Below are positions 1 through 9,786 of a stretch of 64,000 nt of DNA, in pieces. Source of the stretch: Caldalkalibacillus mannanilyticus JCM 10596 (GTDB taxonomy: Bacteria; Bacillota; Bacilli; Caldalkalibacillales; JCM-10596); the NCBI RefSeq assembly GCF_000615945.1, contig NZ_BAMO01000002.1, positions 62,001 through 126,000 of the forward strand. The letters are read 5' to 3'. Every line of letters starts with the position of its first letter. Position 1 is the first letter of the stretch. The notes under the pieces were generated by a model. It was not told the DNA's origin, made no database searches, and worked only from the letters and a program-made list of their open reading frames with translations. The translations under genes and the position numbers were made by a program.

Positions 1-130
1 AGCAGAAGAATGAACAAAATGAAAGCGTAAGCATTGCTGCTAGAATAACAAGCTATGAAGCATGTGGAAGCAGATGCTGAAGCATAGAAGGAAATAAGCA
101 GGCGAGTAGAGCAGAAGGAGGAGAAAAGCA

Positions 131-574
131 ATGTTCATCTATATCATTCTTTTGATTGGAAGTGCCTGGTTACTACAGAGCTTTTTGGGCTTCTTTCAAA
201 TCAAAAATTTTAATAAACATTTTAGCCAACTAAGAAGAAAAGGAAGAGTCGCCATTGGGAGGAAAAAAGGCTTCTTTAGGGCAGGAACGGTTATTCTTAT
301 TGCTATAAATAAAAGCAACCAGATTCTCGAAGCCAAAAAAATGCAGGGAGTGACTGTATTTTCTCGAGTAAAGCCCCTAAGAGGATTAGATGGCAAGAAT
401 TTGCTGAAGCTTACCATGCAGGACTTGCACATCTATGATAAATTAACGGTTGCTGCCATTCAAGATGCGGCAACGAACCTTAAAATTATCTCTAAAGGAG
501 GTGAGGTTCCAATTCAGAAAAGCTTGTTTGAAAGACTTGTACAAAAAACAGAAGTGAAGAGAGGGGTGAACTAG
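131..574 (+). CDS. gutM: Glucitol operon activator protein GutM
   Basis: A 147-residue protein with one N-terminal membrane segment (about residues 2-20) and a basic region after it (RRKGR, GRKKGF), as in the GutM/SrlM family that modulates expression of sorbitol PTS operons. The start is an ATG after a strong GGAGG site. It is the first gene of a tightly packed sorbitol cluster; srlA begins one base after its stop. The assignment rests on family resemblance plus position. The bases before it (1-130) hold no gene that I can identify. Confidence 0.85.
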   Translation: MFIYIILLIGSAWLLQSFLGFFQIKNFNKHFSQLRRKGRVAIGRKKGFFRAGTVILIAINKSNQILEAKKMQGVTVFSRVKPLRGLDGKNLLKLTMQDLHIYDKLTVAAIQDAATNLKIISKGGEVPIQKSLFERLVQKTEVKRGVN

Positions 575-575
575 T

Positions 576-1120
576 GTGGAGTACATTACAACGCTAGCAG
601 ATGGGTTTATGAACTTATTTGAAAGAGGTGGAGAGGTCTTTGTTTCTCTTGTAACAGGAATCGTCCCCTTGTTAATTTGTCTTTTGGTGGCGATGAATGC
701 GCTTGTCCGTTTTGTCGGAGAAAAGAGGGTCGAACGTCTTGCCTCGAAGTCGGGGAAAAATGTAGTGGCTAGGTACTTATTTTTACCAACTGTAGGGACG
801 TTTTTCTTTGCCAACCAATGACGTTATCACTAGGGAGATTTTTACCGGAAAAACACAAGCCAGGCTATTATTCAGCCGCTTCGTTTTCTTGTCACACACA
901 TAATGGTCTGTTTCCACATGTTAATCCGGGAGAATTATTCGTCTTTTTAGGAATTGCTCAAGGGATTACAGCATTGGGTTTACCGATTGCTGAACTGGCG
1001 GTCATGTATTTTCTAGTGGGGGTTGTCACAAACTTTATGCGTGGTGTTGTGACGGACTGGACGGTTGCTTACGTGTCAAAACAACAAAATGTTCAACTTA
1101 AAGATACGGTTGAGCTATAG
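576..1120 (+). CDS. srlA: PTS sorbitol (glucitol) EIIC subunit SrlA, frame broken once
   Basis: Membrane subunit of the sorbitol PTS, about 181 residues once repaired. It starts with GTG at 576, directly after gutM. The first part reads to FFAN and then hits a stop at 819-821. The next frame resumes at once with MTLSLGRF, continues through [18 protein letters not shown], and runs to the end. Restoring one C near 815-816 gives the family sequence [13 protein letters not shown] therefore see one gene with a missing base in a CCC run, probably a sequencing error. The conserved [11 protein letters not shown] and [12 protein letters not shown] segments are intact. Confidence 0.85.
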
Positions 1121-1131
1121 GGGGGAGAAAC

Positions 1132-2154
1132 ATGCAACACAACTATCAATCTGCAACAGTATACGCAGGAGAAGGTGGTTTTGGAGGACCGTTAACCATT
1201 ACAGTAGATGAAAAGAAAAACAAGATTGTCTATATTACCGGTGGAACAAAACCAGATATCGCTCAAAAACTGGCTGAACTCACAGGGGCTGAGCTGATTG
1301 ATGGATTTAAAACAAAGGTTCCAGACGATGAAACGGCCTGCGTCATTATTGATTGCGGGGGGACATTACGCTGCGGGATCTATCCACAAAAGAGAATTCC
1401 CACTATTAATATCATGCCTACTGGACAAAGTGGTCCCTTAGCCAAATTTATTACAGAGGACATTTACGTTTCAGGAGTAAGGGTTGAGAATATTACAGCC
1501 AATGAAGGGCAAAAAGCAGAAAAAAATAGCGCTTCTGTCGGCGAAACAGAAACGCAAAAAGAAACAAAAACTCAATATAAGTATAGCACGGATAAAAAGA
1601 TAAGTGAACAGCAGAAGCCAAAAGGGCTAATGGTGAAGGTTGGAATGGGAATGGGGAGCATTGTCAGCACGCTCTTCCAAGCTGGTCGAGATACGATTGA
1701 TACAGTATTGAAGACAATCCTTCCTTTTATGGCATTCGTCGCGATGCTGATCGGGGTTATCCTAGAAACTGGAATAGGGGATGTATTTGCCAATTTCTTA
1801 TCTCCTTATGCTGGAACATTACCGGGCTTGCTGCTCATTTCAGTTGTATGTTCTTTCCCGTTGTTATCCCCTTTTTTAGGACCGGGAGCAGTAATTGCTC
1901 AGGTTGTCGGAGTGTTGATTGGAGTGGAGATCGGGCAAGGTAATATTCCTCCACACCTCGCACTTCCAGCCCTTTTTGCCATCAACTCACAAGCCGCAGC
2001 AGATTTCATTCCTGTTGGTTTAGGGCTAGCGGAGGCAGAAGCCGAAACGGTTGAGGTAGGGGTGCCGGCTGTCCTGTACTCTCGCTTCTTAACCGGTGCA
2101 CCGACGGTTTTTATCGCATGGCTGGCAAGCTTTGCTATTTATAAGGATATATAG
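1132..2154 (+). CDS. srlE: PTS sorbitol EIIBC subunit SrlE
   Basis: A 340-residue subunit. The N-terminal EIIB domain (about 1-125) carries the CGGTLRCG motif (Cys75, Cys81) that includes the phosphorylated cysteine. A hydrophilic linker of about 40 residues rich in Glu, Lys and Gln follows (about 130-165), then a membrane EIIC part (about 175-340) with [12 protein letters not shown] and [12 protein letters not shown] motifs typical of SrlE. Together with SrlA and SrlB it takes up sorbitol and delivers sorbitol-6-phosphate to SrlD. The start follows a GGGGGAG site. The linker makes it slightly longer than the enterobacterial protein. Confidence 0.9.
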   Translation: MQHNYQSATVYAGEGGFGGPLTITVDEKKNKIVYITGGTKPDIAQKLAELTGAELIDGFKTKVPDDETACVIIDCGGTLRCGIYPQKRIPTINIMPTGQSGPLAKFITEDIYVSGVRVENITANEGQKAEKNSASVGETETQKETKTQYKYSTDKKISEQQKPKGLMVKVGMGMGSIVSTLFQAGRDTIDTVLKTILPFMAFVAMLIGVILETGIGDVFANFLSPYAGTLPGLLLISVVCSFPLLSPFLGPGAVIAQVVGVLIGVEIGQGNIPPHLALPALFAINSQAAADFIPVGLGLAEAEAETVEVGVPAVLYSRFLTGAPTVFIAWLASFAIYKDI

Positions 2155-2218
2155 GAAGGTTGTCTAAAGGAAGTAGTAAAGAGATGACTAAGAATTTTAT
2201 ACAAAGCAGGTGGATGAG

Positions 2219-2581
2219 ATGAGTAAAGTATATTTTTCAAATGTAATAGGGATCGGAGCCATGGCTCCTTCCTTTTATGCCGATAAAATGATCATTCTTT
2301 TTAAAAGTGATGCACCAGACGAACTTAAGGAATATTGTATCATCCATGAACAGAATGAGTTAAATGGTGAGATTCTTGTTGGAGATCTATTTAAAATTGG
2401 AGAGAGTGAATATAAGGTAACAGCGGTGGGCAGTGCGGTTAACCAGAACCTTGGTGCGCTAGGTCATATTACGATTCGTTTTAATGGGAATACAGAAGCC
2501 GATTTGCCGGGAACGTTGTGCTTAGAGGATAAGGAAATAAAAGAAATAACCGAGGGTGACATTCTACAGATTGTACGATAA
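2219..2581 (+). CDS. srlB: PTS sorbitol EIIA subunit SrlB
   Basis: A soluble phosphocarrier of 120 residues. With the ATG at 2219 chosen as start (AGGTGG site just upstream; an in-frame GTG at 2210 overlaps that site), the phospho-accepting histidine in CIIHEQNE falls at His43, the position known in the enterobacterial SrlB family. GHITIRFNG near the C-terminus is also typical. It passes phosphate from HPr to the SrlE Cys. A 55-bp gap separates it from srlE. Confidence 0.88.
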   Translation: MSKVYFSNVIGIGAMAPSFYADKMIILFKSDAPDELKEYCIIHEQNELNGEILVGDLFKIGESEYKVTAVGSAVNQNLGALGHITIRFNGNTEADLPGTLCLEDKEIKEITEGDILQIVR

Positions 2582-2605
2582 AAAAATAATAGGAGTGGAG
2601 AACCT

Positions 2606-3387
2606 ATGAGTGAAACAACTAAAGTAGCGATCGTAGCGGGTGGAGGGCAAAGTTTAGGAGAGGCGCTTTCATTACGCTTGGCGGAGGAAGGATACCAAGT
2701 ATCTGTTGTCGATATTGATGAGGGAAATGCCCAACAGGTGGCGGATGAGATTCAAGAAACCTACAATAGTAAAGCAATCGCTGTAAGAGCGGATCTAACT
2801 AATGAAGCGGATGTAGCTGCTATGGTTCAAAAAACGGTTTCGGAATTTGGTAAAATTGATTTACTCGTCTATAATGCAGCTATGCCAAAAGTGCAAAAAT
2901 AAATGAATTTGATTTATGTGCGTGGGAAACCTCCATGGCGGTAAATTTAACAGGTTACTTCCTATGTGCGCGAGAGGTTTCTAAGGTCATGATTAAACAG
3001 GGATACGGAAATATTATTCAAATAAACTCAAAATCAGGAAAAGTGGGGAGCAAGCATAATTCAGGCTATTCAGCTTCGAAGTTTGGCGGAGTGGGACTGA
3101 CACAAAGCCTAGCCTTGGATTTAGCTGAGCATAATATTCGAGTCAATTCGATTATGCCTGGAAATCTGTTAAAGTCCCCCATGTTTCAAAGTCTGATTCC
3201 ACAGTATGCCAAAAAGCTAGGAGTATCTGAGGATCAGGTAGAACAAGTTTATATTGATAAAGTCCCTTTAAAAAGAGGGTGCACCTATGATGATATTGCC
3301 AATGCTGTCATTTTCTACGCTTCAGATAAAGCAGCTTATTGTACAGGGCAATCTATCAATGTAACAGGTGGTCAGGTTATGTTTTAA
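2606..3387 (+). CDS. srlD: Sorbitol-6-phosphate 2-dehydrogenase SrlD, frame broken once
   Basis: Short-chain dehydrogenase, about 260 residues after repair, converting sorbitol-6-phosphate to fructose-6-phosphate with NAD. The glycine-rich nucleotide motif (GGGQSLGEA) is at residues 11-19. Part two has the INSKSGKVGSKHNSGYSASK block with the catalytic Ser, Tyr and Lys, and ends with CTGQSINVTGGQVMF, nearly identical to SrlD. The frame breaks at 2887-2890, where AAAA should be AAAAA: adding one A turns MPKVQK-stop into MPKSAKINEFDLCAW and joins the two halves. Last gene of the sorbitol operon, followed by a terminator. Confidence 0.88.
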
Positions 3388-3408
3388 TATGTCGTGATGC
3401 TATTTCTT

Positions 3409-3450
3409 GAAGTCATTGTGTTGATCTTGCACAATGACTTCTTTTCTTTT
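3409..3450 (+). terminator. Rho-independent terminator of the sorbitol operon
   Basis: Perfect 12-bp stem GAAGTCATTGTG / CACAATGACTTC with a 9-base loop, followed by TTTTCTTTT, 21 bp after srlD. Confidence 0.9.
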
Positions 3451-3605
3451 AAGCTGGAACTTATAGAAATTGGAGCTTAGGGAAAACAGAAGAGATTGAG
3501 GATTTTCCTTTCCAGCGGAAGTACGTTAGAATAAGCAATAGATAGAAAACATGAAATACTAAATAGAAACATATACTAGCTTTAAATCATTTAAGGAGGA
3601 GCACC

Positions 3606-4505
3606 ATGGAGTGGTTATTTACACAGGAATGGAGCTACTACACCTCAGCAGATTTTTGGTGGCCCATCGTATTATTAGTTCTAAATAAATCTGGTATTAT
3701 CCTAACTATTTTTTTCTTTACTTGGCTGGCATTGAAAGTTCGAAATATCATGATCAGACGGATTTTTCATTTTGCTAGATTAGCAGAGAAACAAAAGAAA
3801 ACGCTGGAATCTCTTTTGCTGTCGCTGACAAGATATATTATTTTTATCATTTCCTTTCTGATGATGTTAAGTAATTTAGGAGCGGAGGTAGGTCCTATTA
3901 TTACTGGAGCTGGAGTGGTAGGATTGGCGATTGGCTTTGGCGCTCAGACGCTAGTAAAGGATTTAATTACGGGATTCTTTATTATCTTCGAGGATCAATT
4001 CTCAGTCGGAGATTTTGTTAGTATCAATAACGGTCAGATTACAGGAACGGTTGTTGATGTGGGCTTGAGAGCTACGAAGATTCGGACATGGGCACAGCAC
4101 GTTGTCGTGATCCAGAATTCAGAGATTACCATTAGCCAGAATTTTAACCGTGAACGAATGAGGGCGATTGTCAATATCACGGTTCCCTATGAAACAGAGC
4201 CAGCACTGGTTGAAGAAGCCGTTAATACAGTTTCTTCGCATTTAGTTCAAACCCAAAAGCATTTATTTTTACAAAATGATCAGGGGCAAGTCATGGAGCC
4301 TCCGCAGTTATACGGAATTACGGATGTTGAAAATAATGCTCTAGGAGCGAAGTATACGGTGATTAGTCTTGTTCGAGATGAACACTATTTTACGGCATGT
4401 AAAGAGATACGAAAGGACTTAATCCAAGAACTAAAGAATAAAGGAATCAAGATCGCCTACCCAAGACGTGTGGAGTTACCAGAGAAGGATTATATGACTA
4501 ATTAA
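3606..4505 (+). CDS. MscS-family small-conductance mechanosensitive channel
   Basis: A 299-residue membrane protein. Membrane segments lie at about 18-45 and 72-92. The pore helix TM3 has the family signature GAGVVGLAIGFGAQTLVKDL (about 98-117), followed by the beta domain FEDQFSVGDFVSINN and a C-terminal cytoplasmic domain. It would open on hypo-osmotic shock. The start ATG follows a strong AAGGAGGAG site. It is a single gene between two terminators. The length matches the short MscS type (YkuT-like), not the large potassium-dependent type. Confidence 0.88.
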   Translation: MEWLFTQEWSYYTSADFWWPIVLLVLNKSGIILTIFFFTWLALKVRNIMIRRIFHFARLAEKQKKTLESLLLSLTRYIIFIISFLMMLSNLGAEVGPIITGAGVVGLAIGFGAQTLVKDLITGFFIIFEDQFSVGDFVSINNGQITGTVVDVGLRATKIRTWAQHVVVIQNSEITISQNFNRERMRAIVNITVPYETEPALVEEAVNTVSSHLVQTQKHLFLQNDQGQVMEPPQLYGITDVENNALGAKYTVISLVRDEHYFTACKEIRKDLIQELKNKGIKIAYPRRVELPEKDYMTN

Positions 4506-4549
4506 CACTAGGGACAAAATACAAATGAACAAAATACAAAAGAGTAAAA

Positions 4550-4584
4550 AACAATGTGATGGCTGTCGCATTGTTTTTTTTTTT
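4550..4584 (+). terminator. Rho-independent terminator after the MscS gene
   Basis: Stem AACAATGTGA / TCGCATTGTT (10 bp, one G-U pair), 6-base loop, followed by a long T run. Confidence 0.9.
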
Positions 4585-4633
4585 CGACAAAGATATACTC
4601 ATTACCGGGACTTCCGGAACATAATTGTCCTTT

Positions 4634-4663
4634 TCTTTATCGCTTGATCAGATAAGATAAAGA
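4634..4663 (+). promoter_or_regulatory. Inverted repeat upstream of the mannose-type PTS operon (possible activator site)
   Basis: Perfect inverted repeat TCTTTATC / GATAAAGA, 14 bases between arms, about 70 bp before the EIIBC start. The only local regulator is the ManR-like PRD activator at 6299, so binding by that protein is a reasonable inference. A TTGTCC sequence at 4626 could be a -35 box but I see no convincing -10. Confidence 0.4.
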
Positions 4664-4734
4664 TAAGAAAGGGCTTTCATAAAAGTAAGAAAGAGAAGGT
4701 AGATTCAAATCAAAATGGTGAGGAGGAACAAAAA

Positions 4735-6185
4735 ATGAAGCTATTAGCGATTACCTCATGTCCAAATGGAATTGCCCATACGTATATGGCAGCCGAAAAG
4801 CTATCTAAAATGGCATTAAAAATGGGGCATGAAATGAAAGTAGAAACACAGGGCTCCATTGGTGTGGAAAATGAACTAACAGCAGAAGAAATTCAGCAAG
4901 CAGATGGCATCATCATTGCCGCTGACAAACAGGTAGACATGAGACGCTTCCGTGGAAAAAAGGTGTGGATCGCCTCTGTATCAGATGGAATAAGACATGC
5001 CGATCAACTGATCAAAAAGTTTGAAGACGGGGAGGTTCCCATCTATGGACAAGGTTTGGAGAAGGAGAAAGAGCTTCGTTCCATAGATGAGGTGAAAACT
5101 GAGCGGAAGCAGAGCCAAGCTCCTTTCTACCGGAACCTGATGAATGGCGTGTCCTACATGATTCCTTTTGTGGTGGTAGGTGGTCTGTTGATTGCCCTAG
5201 CCTTAGCTGTAGGAGGACAACCAACCGCTCAAGGATTAGTGATTCCAGAGGGTTCGATTTGGAATGCTGTGCTGGATGTGGGAGTGGCTAGCTTTACCTT
5301 CATAGTTCCAATCCTTGCTGGCTTTATTGCTATGAGTATCGCTGATCGTCCAGGACTGGCTCCGGGAATGATTGGAGGATACATTGCCGCTAACGGAAGC
5401 TTCTATGGAAGTGAAGTGGGCGCAGGCTTCATCGGTGGAATTATTGCAGGGTTTCTAGCGGGGTATATCGCCAAGGCAATTAAACAGATCAAAGTCCCTC
5501 CTATGATTCAACCCATCATGCCCATTCTGGTCATTCCCTTAACTGCATCGCTTTTGGTTGCTGCAATCTTTATTTTTATTATTGGTCAGCCGATCGCAGG
5601 ATTAATGGAAGGGCTAACAGCATGGTTGAATAGCATGCAAGGAGCAAGTAAGGTCATGCTGGCTTTGATCTTAGGTGCCATGATCGCTTTTGATATGGGA
5701 GGACCCGTGAATAAGGTCGCCTTCTTATTTGGAGCGGCAATGATTGGAGAAGGACATCCTGAAATTATGGGGCCTATTGCTGTAGCCATTTGTATTCCAC
5801 CGCTTGGTCTAGGCTTGGCGACATTGTTAAATAAGAAGAAATATATTGAGGAAGAGCAGGAGCTGGCAAAGCCGCCCTGGCTATGGGGATGGTTGGCATC
5901 ACTGAGGGAGCGATTCCTTTTGCAGCTCGAGATCCATTTCGCGTCATTCCAAGCATTATGGTTGGTTCGATGGTCGGAGCTGTGATTGCCATGATAAGCA
6001 ATGTCACAGACAATGTTCCACACGGAGGTCCCGTTGTTGCTGTTTTCAAAGCGGTAGGCAATGTTCCTATGTTCTTTGTAGCAATCCTAGTTGGGATGGC
6101 AGTGACAGCTCTATTAGTCAACGCATTAAAGAAAACAGTGAGTGAGGATCTTCATGATCAGTCGGATCTCCAAAAGGGAGCATAG
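4735..6185 (+). CDS. PTS fructose/mannose-family EIIBC component (ManP-like), frame broken once
   Basis: About 483 residues after repair. The N-terminal EIIB-fru domain has the phosphocysteine motif TSCPNGIAHTYMAAE (Cys9). The EIIC domain follows with PFVVVGGLLIALALA, GFIGGIIAGFLAGY, FDMGGPVNKVAF and GITEGAIPFAARDP. The frame breaks at 5871: one missing G (AAAGCC for AAAGGCC) separates LAK from AALAMGMVGITEG. No EIIA domain is attached; it is supplied by the separate gene at 8351. Neighbours (ManR-like activator, ManA) point to mannose as substrate, as in the B. subtilis manR-manPA system, but fructose cannot be excluded from sequence alone. Confidence 0.85.
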
Positions 6186-6192
6186 AACGTTT

Positions 6193-6221
6193 GATCTTTA
6201 CCGCAAATTGCGGTAAGGATC
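6193..6221 (+). terminator. Hairpin between EIIBC gene and the regulator gene
   Basis: Stem GATCTTTACCGCA / TGCGGTAAGGATC (13 bp, one G-U pair) with a 3-base loop, followed by the T-poor TTGGCATTTT. Position 8 bp after the EIIBC stop suggests a partial terminator or an mRNA stabiliser that lowers expression of the downstream regulator. Confidence 0.6.
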
Positions 6222-6298
6222 TTGGCATTTTCAAGGAGAATCCTACATTACAATGAAAGGGGATTGAGGCTCTTGGCTTCTTTCGACGGTGGCTCAGG

Positions 6299-8257
6299 AT
6301 GAATGCAAGACAAAAGCAACTGCTCATCATGTTGTTGAAGGCAAAGGGCTATCTTTCAGGGACTCAGCTGGCTCAGGAACTAGGCTGTTCAGAGAAGACG
6401 ATTCGCAATGACTTGAAGGAGTTGGACAATTGGATCGAGTGTCACGAGAGTGCTGTGCAGATCGTTCGTAAGCCTAGTTTAGGTGTTGTAGTAGAAGGAA
6501 CAACCACAGAGAAGGAGCACTTACTGGCTCATCTGCCCTCTGTAGATGAGGATGATTTGTCCCAAGATCGCCGTAAGCTAGAAACACTTAAGCTATTGTT
6601 AACAACAGATAAGCTAGTCACGATGAACCAGATTGCTGAGAAACTATATATTAGTAAGTCAACAGTAAACCAAGATCTTACCCATATTGAACGATCGATT
6701 CAAGATTTTTCCTTACACATGATTCGCAAACCTAATTTAGGAATTAGGGTACAGGGTCCAGAGGAGGGCTGGCGCAATGCCCTTTCCAAGGTGGTAGAGC
6801 ACATGGCGAACCACCCTGCTTATCCGATTACACCAGAGCAATTAAAGATGCTTGAGGATGTTCTTCATCCTTACGAGCTTGCCTTAATCGAAAGGGAAAT
6901 TCGCCGGCTTGAGCAAGTGCTGGACTTTCCTTTCACTGATCAAGCCATTACCAGCTTGACCATTCATCTTGCCATTGCTATCAAACGATTTAAAAAAGGG
7001 CATAGCATCCAGATGCCAGAGCAGCAATTAGAGCAATTAAAAGGAAAAAAAGAATTTTCCTTCGCCAAACAATTAGCAGAAGCTCTGGAAAAATGGCTAG
7101 CCGTCAAGATTCCTGATGATGAAGTTGGCTACATGACCCTCCATTTTCTCGGAGCAAGATTACGTGTGGATCAAATTGTGTTGAAGGAAGGGCTCGAAAG
7201 CTCTCTGGAAAAAATCGATCAAGAATCCCTCACTTTCGTTAAGCTGCTGCTAAAACATGTTTCTCAAACCATCGATGCTCGTATTGAACAGGATCAGGAG
7301 CTGCTTATTGGCTTGGGGATTCACTTTCATGCCACATTAAATCGCTTGCGGCATGGATTAAGTATCTCTAATCCTATGATAAAAGAAATTAAGCAAATGT
7401 ATCGCTATGTTTTTGAAGTCCTTCTTTCTTTCATGCCCGAGATTGAAAGAAAGGTAGGTATTGCTATACCAGAGGATGAAGTGGCGTATCTTGTCCTGCA
7501 CTTTCAAGCCTCGCTTGAGCGTTTGCAATGTCTGAATCGAGTCAAAAGGCGTGCTCTCATTGTTTGTGCCTCAGGTGCAAGCACTTCCCTTTTGCTGGAG
7601 GCGAAGCTGTCCTCCCTGTTCCCCCAGCTAGAGATCGTCGGGGTAAGTGCTGCCTTTCAGATTCAACAAAAAGTAAAAGAACTTCAACCTGAAGTGGTGA
7701 TCAGTACCCTTCCAGTAGAAGTGGGCAGGGTTCCCCTGATGATTGTGAGCCCACTGCTCCCTAAATACGAACAAAAAAGACTGGAAGAATTCCTGCAACA
7801 TGTATCTACCCCGAGCCAAAATCAGGAGAGTCGCTATAAGGTGCTAAGGGAGTATATCATGCAGGATCAGGAGCTTGTTTTTATCGATCCTCCATGCTTA
7901 GAACGCTTGGCAATCATTGACTTCTTAGCAGAAAAACTATATCAAAAAGGCTGCGTAGAAGAAGCCTATGGACGGCTGGCAAAGGAACGAGAAAGGCTCT
8001 CTTCTACTTATATTGGCGGAGGCATTGCCATTCCTCATAGTAAAGTAGAGCTGATTAAAAAACCTGCAATTGCTGTGGCGAAATTGAAAAAACAAGCAGA
8101 CTGGGGCGGTGACTCAGTAGGGGTGGTCTTTATGCTGGCACATAATCTGCAAGATCCTGAAAAAGTAAAAAAACTGTTTCAAGAGCTATCTACTCTTTCA
8201 GAGGACGAGGAGGTTCTAGAGCAGTTAAAACGAGTCACGAGCCTCAGGATTTCCTAG
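6299..8257 (+). CDS. ManR-like PRD-containing transcriptional activator with EIIB and EIIA domains
   Basis: A 652-residue BglG/MtlR/ManR-type activator. An N-terminal DeoR-like winged helix (GTQLAQELGCSEKTIRNDL, about 20-38) is followed by a second HTH (about 88-110), two PRD domains (about 190-400), a galactitol-type EIIB domain with Cys423 (VCASGASTS) and a C-terminal EIIA domain with His580 (AIPHSK). Phosphorylation of these residues by HPr and the cognate EII tunes activity, so the protein senses both substrate transport and general PTS flux. The length matches B. subtilis ManR. It sits inside the operon between EIIBC and EIIA. The site before the ATG (CTCAGG) is weak. Confidence 0.85.
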   Translation: MNARQKQLLIMLLKAKGYLSGTQLAQELGCSEKTIRNDLKELDNWIECHESAVQIVRKPSLGVVVEGTTTEKEHLLAHLPSVDEDDLSQDRRKLETLKLLLTTDKLVTMNQIAEKLYISKSTVNQDLTHIERSIQDFSLHMIRKPNLGIRVQGPEEGWRNALSKVVEHMANHPAYPITPEQLKMLEDVLHPYELALIEREIRRLEQVLDFPFTDQAITSLTIHLAIAIKRFKKGHSIQMPEQQLEQLKGKKEFSFAKQLAEALEKWLAVKIPDDEVGYMTLHFLGARLRVDQIVLKEGLESSLEKIDQESLTFVKLLLKHVSQTIDARIEQDQELLIGLGIHFHATLNRLRHGLSISNPMIKEIKQMYRYVFEVLLSFMPEIERKVGIAIPEDEVAYLVLHFQASLERLQCLNRVKRRALIVCASGASTSLLLEAKLSSLFPQLEIVGVSAAFQIQQKVKELQPEVVISTLPVEVGRVPLMIVSPLLPKYEQKRLEEFLQHVSTPSQNQESRYKVLREYIMQDQELVFIDPPCLERLAIIDFLAEKLYQKGCVEEAYGRLAKERERLSSTYIGGGIAIPHSKVELIKKPAIAVAKLKKQADWGGDSVGVVFMLAHNLQDPEKVKKLFQELSTLSEDEEVLEQLKRVTSLRIS

Positions 8258-8350
8258 CATCTCTGCCCTAGTGGAGAGGGGCAGGGAGAACAGAAGCACA
8301 TGAAAACATGGAGAGTAAGAGAGAAACCAATAATGTGAGGAGAATGTACC

Positions 8351-8803
8351 ATGCTATTAACTCAACTATTAACTGAAGAACTCATTGAACTAGAGCTAAA
8401 AGGAACGACCAAAGAAGAGATCATGAATGAGATGATCGAGATGATTGACCAGGCGGGTGTATTATCCAGTAAGGAAAAATTTAGAGCAGCCCTGATGAAG
8501 AGAGAAGAGGAAGGCAGTACAGGAATTGGTTTTGGCATTGCCATTCCTCATGGCAAGACAGAGGCTGTACAGAGTGCCAGGGTTGCCTTTGGAGTGAAAC
8601 GGACAGGAGTAGATTGGGAGAGCTTGGACGGAGAAGCTGCCACTCTCATTTTCATGATTGCAGTACCTGAAAAAAATGCTGGGGAGGAGCACTTAAAAAT
8701 TCTTCAGCTTCTATCTCGCAAATTAATGGATGATGATTTTCGAGAAAAACTGTTGAAGGTGACACGCAAGGAAGAAGTGAGTCAGTTATTTGAAGAGATG
8801 TAG
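8351..8803 (+). CDS. PTS fructose-family EIIA component
   Basis: A 150-residue soluble EIIA of the fructose/mannitol class, with the phospho-accepting His67 in GIGFGIAIPHGKT and the following MIAVPEKNAGEEHLKILQLL signature. It presumably phosphorylates the EIIB domain of the gene at 4735, which lacks its own EIIA. The start ATG lies after GTGAGGAG. The mannose-6-phosphate isomerase gene starts 12 bp after its stop. Confidence 0.9.
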   Translation: MLLTQLLTEELIELELKGTTKEEIMNEMIEMIDQAGVLSSKEKFRAALMKREEEGSTGIGFGIAIPHGKTEAVQSARVAFGVKRTGVDWESLDGEAATLIFMIAVPEKNAGEEHLKILQLLSRKLMDDDFREKLLKVTRKEEVSQLFEEM

Positions 8804-8815
8804 GGGAGAAACAAG

Positions 8816-9766
8816 ATGAAACGAGAACCTATTTTTCTAGAACCAGTATTTAAGGAGCGGATTTGGGGAGGGACAGCTCTAGCGGATGGTTTTGGTTATT
8901 CAATTCCCTCCCAGCGTACAGGGGAGTGCTGGGCTATTTCTGGACATCGCAATGGAGCAAGCATTGTCAGAAGCGGGGAGTATCAGGGGATTTCACTGGA
9001 TCAGCTCTGGAACACACACCCTCTTTTGTTTGGTCATTATCCTTCAGACTCCTTTCCTTTGCTTACAAAAATCCTCGATGCGAATGAAGATTTGTCTGTT
9101 CAAGTCCATCCCGACGATGAGTATGCTACACTAAATGAAGATGGGGAAAAAGGCAAGACAGAATGCTGGTATATTCTCGATTGTCGGGAAGGCGCTGAAC
9201 TGGTTCTTGGGCACTATGCTCAGACGAAAGAAGAGCTATTGGAGCGTGTCGCACTAGGTCAGTGGGATCAGTTGTTACGCAGGATACCGATTCACCCGGG
9301 TGATTTTTTTTATGTGCCAAGCGGAACTGTTCATGCCCTTTGTGCAGGGACTTTGGTACTAGAAACGCAACAAAGCTCCGATACAACCTACCGCCTCTAC
9401 GATTACGACCGCCTGGATCATGCAGGGAATTCAAGAGAATTGCATCTGCACAAAGCGCTGGAAGTTATCACGATCCCCCATCAGGATGCTGTTTCTTTTG
9501 GACATAAACAACCGATTGGAGCAGGAGAACAGACTCAACTTGTCGAAAGTCCCTATTTTAACGTGGTGAAATGGTCAATTCAAGGAACCGTTTCACTGGA
9601 ACAGAAGCATTCCTTTATGCTGGTTAGTGTGTTAACAGGTGAAGGGATGATGTATCAGAATCAATCACTGTATGAGCTTAAGAAAGGCGATCATTTCATT
9701 CTTCCCCACGGCTTTGGACAATTTGAACTTACTGGAAGCTGTGAGATGATTGTATCTTACCTTTAA
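8816..9766 (+). CDS. manA: Mannose-6-phosphate isomerase, class I
   Basis: A 316-residue zinc enzyme converting mannose-6-phosphate to fructose-6-phosphate. Zinc-ligand motifs are visible: QVHPDD (Gln96, His98), TECWY (Glu116) and SGTVHALCAGTLVLETQQSSD (His173). The start ERIWGG and the cupin C-terminus are typical of the Bacillus short type (about 315 residues). Its place behind the PTS genes supports mannose as the sugar taken up. Confidence 0.93.
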   Translation: MKREPIFLEPVFKERIWGGTALADGFGYSIPSQRTGECWAISGHRNGASIVRSGEYQGISLDQLWNTHPLLFGHYPSDSFPLLTKILDANEDLSVQVHPDDEYATLNEDGEKGKTECWYILDCREGAELVLGHYAQTKEELLERVALGQWDQLLRRIPIHPGDFFYVPSGTVHALCAGTLVLETQQSSDTTYRLYDYDRLDHAGNSRELHLHKALEVITIPHQDAVSFGHKQPIGAGEQTQLVESPYFNVVKWSIQGTVSLEQKHSFMLVSVLTGEGMMYQNQSLYELKKGDHFILPHGFGQFELTGSCEMIVSYL

Positions 9767-9786
9767 AGGAGAGATGGAGAGAAACC

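Noticed and set aside
3-80. Open frame of 25 codons at the left edge ending in TGA, possible 3' end of an upstream gene
   Set aside because: No recognisable sequence, all frames here are short, and the composition does not look coding; left unannotated.
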